Below are positions 7,899-11,941 of a stretch of DNA of 11,941 nt, one piece after another. Every line of letters starts with the position of its first letter. The first letter of the stretch is position 1. The notes under the pieces are model-generated. The model saw nothing but the letters and a program-made list of their open reading frames with translations. It was not told the origin of the DNA and did no database searches. A program made the position numbers and the translations under genes. Source of the DNA: Promethearchaeota archaeon (GTDB taxonomy: Archaea; Asgardarchaeota; Lokiarchaeia; Sigynarchaeales; SOKP01); assembly GCA_014730295.1 (NCBI GenBank), contig WJIN01000023.1, forward strand, positions 1 through 11,941, given 5' to 3'.

Positions 7899-8272
7899 AA
7901 AGGGTATTTATAGTTGAGGACGAACCCTCACTTCAATATTTTTATAGACAAGCAGTAATATTTAACGATATGGAATTATTAGGAATAGCTAAAGATGGAA
8001 ATGAAGCAGTTAGTATGTTTAAATCCTTTCCGGAAAAGCCGAAAGTAATCCTAATGGATTATCGATTACCTATTAAGAATGGAATAGAAGTAGCCAAGGA
8101 AATTCTTCAAATCGATGATAAAGTGAAGATAATTTTTATAACAGCGGATAGCAGTATTAAAGATCAGGTTTTATCTATCGGTGCTTATAGTTTCATGGAT
8201 AAACCATTTTCTATTAAGAAATTAGTTCAGGAAATTAATAATGCATTCAAGGCATCATTAGTAGATGCATAA
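7895..8272 (+). CDS. Receiver-only response regulator, partner of the upstream kinase
   Basis: This 125-residue protein is a single REC domain that accepts phosphate from a histidine kinase. The expected residues are all present: acidic pair D9-E10, phosphoacceptor D55 in LMDYRLP, T83 in FITAD, and K103 in DKPF. No DNA-binding or enzymatic output domain follows, so it must act through protein contacts, a further phosphorelay step, or as a phosphate sink; such stand-alone receivers are common in archaea. The start is TTG at 7895, overlapping the kinase stop (TTGA), with an SD-like GAGGGGGG at 7881-7888 inside the kinase gene. The nearby ATG at 7891 is in another frame and soon hits a stop. The 4-bp overlap makes cognate pairing with the 950-residue kinase very likely. 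Confidence 0.92.
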   Translation: MKRVFIVEDEPSLQYFYRQAVIFNDMELLGIAKDGNEAVSMFKSFPEKPKVILMDYRLPIKNGIEVAKEILQIDDKVKIIFITADSSIKDQVLSIGAYSFMDKPFSIKKLVQEINNAFKASLVDA

Positions 8273-8310
8273 TAATTAGATACAGAATTTAATTATATCA
8301 GTGATATGAA

Positions 8311-8320
8311 TGTATTATAC
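8311..8320 (+). promoter_or_regulatory. TATA-like element for the small acidic protein gene
   Basis: TGTATTATAC, centred near 8316, predicts a start site around 8342 and a leader of about 12 nt before the ATG at 8354. This would give the small gene a promoter separate from the kinase operon, although read-through from it remains possible. Confidence 0.4.
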
Positions 8321-8353
8321 TGATTTTTGAATTTAATTTATTGCTTTTTATGT

Positions 8354-8527
8354 ATGATTGTAAATGATTTAAACGATAAAGTAAAGGATAAATTCTATAA
8401 AGAAGTAACAATTGAGGATGACGGTGAGGATATTGCTTATGTATTCCCAGATACAAAGGAGTTTATCAATATTATTAAACGTAAAATGATCATCCAAGAT
8501 TTTATTTGTTTTGATGATGATGAGTAA
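8354..8527 (+). CDS. Small acidic protein of unknown function (57 residues)
   Basis: I do not recognise this protein. From the ATG at 8354 it has 57 residues and is rich in Asp and Glu, including an EDDGED stretch near residue 22 and a DDDE C-terminus, with a helical EFINIIKRKMII segment between. The frame stays open further upstream to a TTG at 8327, but that would add hydrophobic residues (LIYCFLC) and leaves no room for a leader after the TATA element at 8311-8320, so the ATG is preferred. It has no SD, signal peptide or membrane segment. It sits 81 bp after the receiver-only regulator and 60 bp before the SRP RNA, both on the same strand. A role as partner of the receiver is possible but only positional. 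That the gene is real is likely, not certain. Confidence 0.5.
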   Translation: MIVNDLNDKVKDKFYKEVTIEDDGEDIAYVFPDTKEFINIIKRKMIIQDFICFDDDE

Positions 8528-8557
8528 ACAATAGTAATATCGTTCCTTTACCATTAA

Positions 8558-8566
8558 TTTTAAATT
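8558..8566 (+). promoter_or_regulatory. TATA-like promoter element of the SRP RNA gene
   Basis: TTTTAAATT centred near 8562 lies about 26 bp before the predicted 5' end of the SRP RNA at about 8588, the exact spacing expected of an archaeal promoter. The agreement supports both calls. Confidence 0.6.
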
Positions 8567-8587
8567 TTCATAAACATTATATGAGTT

Positions 8588-8893
8588 GGACCATGTTGGG
8601 CTCGGTCTGAAGCCATATACTTGGTGGACCGTGAAACGCTCAAAAGCGGAATTGTCCGGTTTGAGGTCCCATGAGTCGCTGTTACCCAATGTCATAGCTT
8701 GTCGAAGCATTCACCTAGATGGTGGACATCTGGGCGGTATTTTTTGTAGGAAAAATATATGCTCGTAATAACGAACCCGACCAGGCCAGGGATGGAGCAG
8801 TCGTAAGTTGAGGGGTTCACGCTTCTAGGCCCGGGTGTGGAGAGTTATGGTATCTGGTAGTAGCAGGGGGATTGGGATCGAGAATCGGGTTTT
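8588..8893 (+). ncRNA. ffs: Archaeal signal recognition particle RNA (7S RNA)
   Basis: This RNA scaffolds the SRP, which targets nascent membrane and secreted proteins. The structure can be drawn from the sequence. Alu domain: helix 3 (GGTC 8604-8607 with GACC 8627-8630, plus GCCA/TGGT inside), a conserved GTGAAAC linker, and helix 4 (CGCT 8637-8640 with AGCG 8645-8648). Helix 5: CCGGTTT 8656-8662 with GAATCGG 8882-8888, and 8678-8698 with 8844-8864. Helix 6: 8738-8745 with 8750-8757, capped by GTAG, the GNAR loop bound by SRP19. Helix 8: GAACCC 8773-8778 with GGGTTC 8813-8818, GAC/GTC, the CAGG/AGCA asymmetric loop and CCA/TGG closing a GGGA tetraloop, the SRP54 site. Length of about 306 nt is typical of archaea. 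A weak helix 1 (GGACC with GGTTT) joins the ends, so the exact termini are approximate. Open frames on both strands here are artefacts. Confidence 0.92.
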
Positions 8894-8979
8894 CAAAATA
8901 ATCTTATTATCTTAAAAAAAGGAATATACATACTCTGAAGAATTTACAAAGAAACTTTTAATGCCTTTCCAGACTATAA

Positions 8980-9004
8980 TTTTTTTACTATTTGTTTCTT
9001 TTAC
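8980..9004 (+). terminator. T-rich terminator downstream of the SRP RNA
   Basis: A run of eight T (8980-8987) followed by further T-rich sequence lies about 90 bp past the predicted SRP RNA end. A shorter TTTT sits right at the end (8890-8893). The first strong T-tract may terminate the primary transcript, with later 3' trimming, or the short one may suffice. Confidence 0.35.
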
Positions 9005-9052
9005 TGAATAAAACCCAAAAAATAAAATTTAAGATCAACCTTGATTTTAAAC

Positions 9053-9085
9053 TTCACCGGAAAAGAGAGGACGGAGCTCGGTGAA
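9053..9085 (+). promoter_or_regulatory. Leader hairpin that sequesters a Shine-Dalgarno sequence
   Basis: TTCACCG (9053-9059) pairs perfectly with CGGTGAA (9079-9085), with a purine-rich 17-nt loop between. The 3' arm contains GGTGA (9080-9084), an SD core seven nucleotides before the ATG at 9092, so the folded RNA would hide the ribosome binding site. A TATA-like AAAATTTAAG at about 9024-9033 would start transcription close to the hairpin. The local G+C content stands out from its surroundings. It could act as a thermosensor, riboswitch or protein-bound control element. Confidence 0.45.
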
Positions 9086-9091
9086 TTAATT

Positions 9092-9154
9092 ATGCGTTAT
9101 CTCATTAATATAGATGCTGAATGTGAAGAACTCAAATCTCAATTTTCCCACTAA
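9092..9154 (+). CDS. 20-codon leader mini-ORF, in frame with the downstream gene
   Basis: The frame from ATG 9092 to TAA 9152-9154 encodes 20 residues beginning MRYLINIDAE and ending SQFSH. It has a well-placed SD (GGTGA, 7-nt spacing), unlike the gene that follows. It ends 12 bp before the ATG at 9167 and is in the same reading frame (75 bp between the two ATGs), so a single TAA separates it from the 149-residue protein. It may be a leader peptide whose translation couples to the next gene, the N-terminus of a gene interrupted by a nonsense mutation, or a chance frame. The peptide resembles nothing I recognise. Confidence 0.4.
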   Translation: MRYLINIDAECEELKSQFSH

Positions 9155-9166
9155 TTTCTCTCAAAT

Positions 9167-9616
9167 ATGCCATTATTTAGAATTCGTTATGAAGGTGTTT
9201 TCGAGGGAGAAGATGAAAACGAGGCAGAATTATACGCAGAAGAACATCGATACGAACTAATACATAAGAATACTGAGAAATCTCCTGAAAATGACAGAAG
9301 AGCGAACAATACAAACTTAGAAGAGGAATTTGAGGGCTTTTACTCTGCATTTCTTACTACCCCACAATATGATATCATTAATCCAAAATCAGTAAAGCTT
9401 TTACTCAAGGACCACACTACAAAGACGTATATCTTCCGGGTCGGACTGAAAAATACAAAAAAGCGAATAGGATTACTGAAAATTGGTTTTGAAGAAGTTG
9501 ACATTAAAAATCTCAAAATGTTTGAAGATAAAATTAGTTTTACTGAAGTAAGCAAGGAAGTAGCTCCGTTAATTCTAGGTAATTGGATAAAAGATATGAG
9601 CCAACAAAGATTTTAA
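9167..9616 (+). CDS. Conserved-looking protein of unknown function (149 residues)
   Basis: I do not recognise this protein. It begins MPLFRIRYEGVFEG, a strand-like start, followed by a strongly acidic helix-like stretch (about 15-28), a polar charged linker (about 33-52), and then a mixed alpha/beta portion with alternating strand-like segments (SVKLLLKD, KTYIFRVGL, RIGLLKIGFEEV) and an amphipathic C-terminal helix. It has no cysteine, signal peptide or membrane segment, so it is likely a small cytosolic domain protein. The ATG at 9167 has no SD. Upstream lies an in-frame 20-codon mini-ORF with a good SD inside a hairpin, so translation may depend on that leader; a longer 174-residue product would result if its TAA were read through. 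It stands alone between the SRP RNA and convergent genes. Codon use matches the neighbours. Confidence 0.75.
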   Translation: MPLFRIRYEGVFEGEDENEAELYAEEHRYELIHKNTEKSPENDRRANNTNLEEEFEGFYSAFLTTPQYDIINPKSVKLLLKDHTTKTYIFRVGLKNTKKRIGLLKIGFEEVDIKNLKMFEDKISFTEVSKEVAPLILGNWIKDMSQQRF

Positions 9617-9626
9617 AGACAAAAGA

Positions 9627-9691
9627 TTTTTTGAAGGTTCATATTTCTGCTATATAATTATTAAAACGCGTTCATATTGAAATTCTTTTTT
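9627..9691 (+). terminator. T-tract terminator candidates after the unknown gene
   Basis: Two runs of six T, at 9627-9632 and 9686-9691, follow the stop codon at 9616 within 75 bp. No strong hairpin is associated. This is consistent with T-rich archaeal termination, but such runs are frequent in this AT-rich sequence. Confidence 0.3.
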
Positions 9692-9786
9692 ATGATACCA
9701 AAATCAGAAATAAAAGGAAGTATAAGTTTTCAAAATATTCTATTTTAAGAAGACCCTACTATTTTTAATATTTAAAGAAGATATAA

Positions 9787-9801
9787 ATTAATCAGATTAA
9801 T
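9787..9801. repeat. 15-bp perfect palindrome at the 3' end of the V4R-like gene
   Basis: ATTAATC and GATTAAT are exact reverse complements around a single A. The palindrome lies directly after the stop codon of the minus-strand gene (9805) in the gap between convergent genes. It may be a weak transcript-end hairpin or chance. Confidence 0.3.
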
Positions 9802-9804
9802 GAT

Positions 9805-10257
9805 TTATTCATTTACATCCTTTTTTCTATGATATAAGTAGTATTTGCAGTATGTTTTATCACTATTCAAAATGCAGTGTTTAATATTTCCTTCATAGTG
9901 AAGATTGGGATTTAATTCATTCAGAAAACCAATAGTATATGGCTTACATATATGTTCTTGAATCATCTCCGCCTTATCCGGACTTTTTTCTCCCCCGATT
10001 GGACAATATTTTTCCGGATACTGAATCTTAACTTCAATCGTGCTCTCATCAATATCGGTGATACTTGGAGTCGCTTTTAATATCTCATAACTTATTTTTA
10101 ATCCTTTATAAATATCTTTAATACCCCGTTCTTTGTATAATTTCGCGAGCTTAGCACCTAGACGAGAGGAAATTGATTTCGGAAGATTTTCTCCTCCAAT
10201 ATCAATCATTTCAGTTACATAAGACTGAAAAAATTTTAATGCGTGTTTTGTAATCAA
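9805..10257 (-). CDS. Four-cysteine V4R-like domain protein
   Basis: This 150-residue protein has a helical N-terminal half (KFFQSYVTEMID, SRLGAKLAKLYKERG) and a cysteine-patterned C-terminal half: YCP at C85, C104, then GFLNELNPNLHYEG, C128 and C137 in KTYCKYYL. The spacing (CP, about 18 residues, C, about 23 residues, C, then xxxDxxxC with aromatic residues after it) resembles the V4R (4-vinyl reductase) domain, a small-molecule- or metal-binding module common in archaea, usually fused to regulators or alone. The exact ligand is unknown; the cysteines could hold zinc. The start appears to be TTG at 10257, with a weak AGGG 8 nt upstream and an in-frame stop shortly before it; ATG at residue 17 is the alternative. 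A TATA-like element at 10299-10308 would give a leader of about 20 nt. The family call is tentative. Confidence 0.6.
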   Translation of the reverse strand: MITKHALKFFQSYVTEMIDIGGENLPKSISSRLGAKLAKLYKERGIKDIYKGLKISYEILKATPSITDIDESTIEVKIQYPEKYCPIGGEKSPDKAEMIQEHICKPYTIGFLNELNPNLHYEGNIKHCILNSDKTYCKYYLYHRKKDVNE

Positions 10258-10298
10258 TTTATATTCCCTAATTTACCAATTTAGTTCTTTTTTCCTTT

Positions 10299-10308
10299 TA
10301 ATATTAAA
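10299..10308 (-). promoter_or_regulatory. TATA-like element for the V4R-like gene
   Basis: On the minus strand this reads TTTAATATTA, centred about 46 bp upstream of the TTG at 10257, predicting a leader of about 20 nt. It suggests transcription independent of the glycosylase gene 171 bp upstream. The rest of the gap (to 10428) is AT-rich with no recognisable gene or tRNA. Confidence 0.4.
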
Positions 10309-10428
10309 TTAATGTTTGATTATTTAATGATTTCTTTTTGGGTCTTGCTTTTAAAAAGTCCAGAAAGATATATACACTTTTGTCAAGGATGTGGTTCAAG
10401 TAAAAGCACTATAAAAATATCTTTAAGA

Positions 10429-11022
10429 TTAATCTGCAATCATAAAACGTAGTAATCGATCCTTATCCTCACCGGCATAATCAATCCCGATTCTTTTTTC
10501 ACTTATGATTTTATCTTTAGATATAGTTTCTCCTCTAGAAAAATATAGTTGAGATTTTGGTGAACATGAGTCTCGACCATTAAAATTATTCTTATTTATA
10601 TCAAGTGCGATACAGAGCTTTCCAGGTCCATCTAACAGATTTTTATAATCTTTACCCAGCTTAACATTTCTATTTTCTTTCATCAATTCAATCCCTTTGA
10701 TTGGATATAACTGTCTAATTAATACCGCACATGGTACTCCTTCGGGTTCAGTAACTACATTAAGACAGTTATACATTCCATAAATGAGGTATACATAAAG
10801 AGTTCCAGGCTTTTCATACATAATCTTAGTTCGCTCTGTTTTTCTATAATTATACGAATGTGATGCTTTATCTTCGGGACCTACATAAGCTTCAACTTCG
10901 ATAATTTTTGCGATCAGCTTACTTTTTTCAGTTTCTCTTATGAGGTATTTCCCGAGTAGATCCTGAGCTACCATTTCAGTATCACGGTTAAAAAATTCAC
11001 GGTTAATTCTTTGTGACTCCAA
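10429..11022 (-). CDS. 3-methyladenine DNA glycosylase, Aag/MPG family
   Basis: This 197-residue enzyme starts base excision repair by cleaving the glycosidic bond of alkylated or deaminated purines (3-methyladenine, hypoxanthine). Family landmarks are the N-terminal FNRDTEMVAQDLLGKYL, the catalytic-glutamate segment EVEAYVG (E44, with Y46 stacking as in the human enzyme), ASHS around H55, the intercalating/recognition loop YGMYNCLNVV with N88, and DGPGKLC at 131-137. Length is standard for the family. The start is TTG at 11020-11022; no in-frame ATG lies close upstream, and the first internal Met (residue 17) would remove conserved N-terminal sequence. A GGGAT about 4 nt upstream is a poor SD. 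It is divergent from the UroD-like gene at 11113, with about 90 bp holding both promoters, and the next minus-strand gene has its own promoter. Confidence 0.93.
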   Translation of the reverse strand: MESQRINREFFNRDTEMVAQDLLGKYLIRETEKSKLIAKIIEVEAYVGPEDKASHSYNYRKTERTKIMYEKPGTLYVYLIYGMYNCLNVVTEPEGVPCAVLIRQLYPIKGIELMKENRNVKLGKDYKNLLDGPGKLCIALDINKNNFNGRDSCSPKSQLYFSRGETISKDKIISEKRIGIDYAGEDKDRLLRFMIAD

Positions 11023-11066
11023 ATCTATCCCAATTTTACATTTATTAATATGGTAGGTGCACTAAG

Positions 11067-11078
11067 TAAATATTATAC
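11067..11078. promoter_or_regulatory. TATA-like element shared by divergent genes
   Basis: TAAATATTATAC reads as a TATA-like element on both strands (GTATAATATTTA on minus). On plus it predicts a start near 11098 and a leader of about 15 nt for the gene at 11113. On minus it predicts a start near 11047 and a leader of about 25 nt for the glycosylase. A second minus element at about 11041-11051 would make the glycosylase mRNA nearly leaderless. Confidence 0.4.
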
Positions 11079-11112
11079 TTTTTAATAATTTTGAGAGATC
11101 AGATTTAAGATA

Positions 11113-11941
11113 ATGAATGCTGAAGAGAGAGTACTTAAAGCAATTAATCATGAAGAACCTGATAAAATTCCCGCATGGGAAAGTGCGTTCACAAACAATA
11201 CGATAACTAAGCATTATGGATTAAAACCAGATAAAGGAGATTATGGACTTTCCCTCTTGAAGTATTTACCGTTCAGAAATGTCTTAATGAATTACTTTCT
11301 AAAGAAAAAAAATATTCAAAAAGCAGGATATCAACATTCACATGAGTTATTTCGCCGTATTGGCTTAGATATGCAAATTAGCATAGCTTCACTCTTTCCC
11401 AGGAAGATTTTAAAGGGAGCGAAGGGATTCATTGATGAATATGGTCGTATAATGAAATTTGAATATTATGAAAAAGATGGAACCCCTATTTTGGGTTATT
11501 ATGGAGGCTATTTTGAGAGTTTTGAGGATTATGAAAGCTGGGAACCTTTAGATCCCCATTGGGAGGCTCGTATTAATTCATTTAGAGCGGGTAGACAAGT
11601 TCAAAAAGAAATGAATGATGAAATTTTTTCTGTTCCTGCTACAGGTTCTCTAATGGAATGTACATGGGAAGGTTTCGGGATTGAGACGTTTTCAAGAATC
11701 ATCACTAAAAATAAGCAAGCAAAAAAGGTTTTCGATGATAGAGGAGAATTCACTCTCGAAATAGTGAAGATCCTGGCAGAAGAGGACGCAAAATTAATCG
11801 TGCTATGGGATGACTATGGTTTTAAAAATGGTTTATTCATGAGTCCTAACAATTATAGAAAATATATATTCCCTTGGTTGAAAAAGATTTGCGATGCTGC
11901 CCATAAAAGAGACTGTAGGATTCTTTTACATTCGGACGGGG
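11113..11941 (+). CDS. Uroporphyrinogen decarboxylase-like (corrinoid methyltransferase superfamily) protein, 3' end beyond the window
   Basis: The frame from ATG 11113 stays open to the window edge (276 codons), so the gene is truncated by the window, not broken. It begins MNAEERVLKAINHEEPDKIP, the standard start of UroD-like proteins (RV..AL....PDR.P), and continues with DEYGRIMKF, a central SVPATGSLMECTWEGFG segment, WDDYGFKNGLFMSP, and ends at RILLHSDG (H273 to G276). This is the COG0407 superfamily, which holds haem-pathway uroporphyrinogen decarboxylase and cobamide-dependent methyltransferases. The form here, with ILAEEDAKLIVLWDDYG and HSDG, looks like the methyltransferase-like branch often found in anaerobic archaea, not true HemE. 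Asp stands where MtaA-type enzymes have the zinc-binding Cys of HxC. No SD is evident. Corrinoid protein partners, if any, would lie downstream, outside the window. Confidence 0.85.
   Translation, partial: MNAEERVLKAINHEEPDKIPAWESAFTNNTITKHYGLKPDKGDYGLSLLKYLPFRNVLMNYFLKKKNIQKAGYQHSHELFRRIGLDMQISIASLFPRKILKGAKGFIDEYGRIMKFEYYEKDGTPILGYYGGYFESFEDYESWEPLDPHWEARINSFRAGRQVQKEMNDEIFSVPATGSLMECTWEGFGIETFSRIITKNKQAKKVFDDRGEFTLEIVKILAEEDAKLIVLWDDYGFKNGLFMSPNNYRKYIFPWLKKICDAAHKRDCRILLHSDG

Noticed and set aside
8586..8768. Open frames on both strands (plus 8586-8768; minus 8369-8710) overlapping the SRP RNA
   Set aside because: The region folds as SRP RNA with all main helices, and the frames have no start signals or protein-like composition; they are artefacts.
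9639..9678. Repeated GTTCATATT about 30 bp apart
   Set aside because: Only 9 bp and AT-rich; expected by chance in this sequence.
9691..9747. Eighteen-codon frame starting MIPKSEIKGS in the convergent gap
   Set aside because: No ribosome binding site or promoter of its own and no supporting context; probably chance.
10376..10415. T-loop-like GGTTCAAGT suggesting a tRNA
   Set aside because: No acceptor stem, anticodon arm or D arm can be drawn around it.
1..11941. CRISPR array, insertion sequence or prophage
   Set aside because: No regularly spaced repeats, transposase, integrase or terminal inverted repeats were found; the only tandem repeat is the two-copy site at 4935-4971.

Overview
The window is AT-rich and gene-dense and reads as archaeal chromosome. 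The clearest evidence is an archaeal-type signal recognition particle (SRP) RNA at about 8588-8893, with an Alu domain, a helix 6 capped by a GNAR tetraloop and a canonical helix 8. Most genes also have AT-rich TATA-like elements 25-60 bp upstream, several have short or near-absent leaders, and Shine-Dalgarno (SD) sequences are patchy. Four genes (2481 minus, 7895 plus, 10257 minus, 11022 minus) appear to start with TTG. The gene mix (Ldh2-type dehydrogenases, PAS/GAF histidine kinase, V4R-like protein, UroD-like methyltransferase) suits an anaerobic, mesophilic archaeon. An Asgard lineage is a guess that the window itself does not prove.

Layout. 1-2800: two tandem minus-strand paralogues of the Ldh2 malate/L-lactate/sulfolactate dehydrogenase family, each with its own promoter region, then a 319-bp divergent intergenic region. 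2801-4246: a solitary gamma-class N6-adenine DNA methyltransferase with no restriction partner in view. 4307-4828 (minus): a cytosolic thioredoxin-fold protein with a WCxxC site. 5046-8272: a two-component pair, a 950-residue soluble multi-sensor histidine kinase (PAS-PAS-GAF-PAS-GAF-like-HisKA-HATPase) overlapping by 4 bp a receiver-only response regulator. 8354-8527: a small acidic protein. 8588-8893: SRP RNA. 9053-9616: a hairpin that buries the SD of a 20-codon mini-ORF, which lies in frame with, and just before, an unrecognised 149-residue protein. 9805-10257 (minus): a four-cysteine V4R-like protein. 10429-11022 (minus): 3-methyladenine DNA glycosylase of the Aag/MPG family. 11113 to the window end: the 5' part of a uroporphyrinogen-decarboxylase-like (corrinoid methyltransferase superfamily) gene, divergent from Aag.

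How the genes work together. Only the kinase and regulator form a firm functional unit; with no membrane segment and a cysteine-rich GAF domain, they look like an intracellular, perhaps redox- or ligand-sensing, phosphorelay. A perfect 16-bp direct repeat with a 21-bp period just upstream of their promoter is the best candidate regulatory site. The other genes are housekeeping (SRP RNA, DNA repair) or independent metabolic and accessory genes. I see no CRISPR array, insertion sequence, tRNA or prophage. The features most worth following are the buried-SD mini-ORF leader at 9053-9166, the cysteine cluster in the kinase, and the sequence divergence between the two dehydrogenase paralogues.
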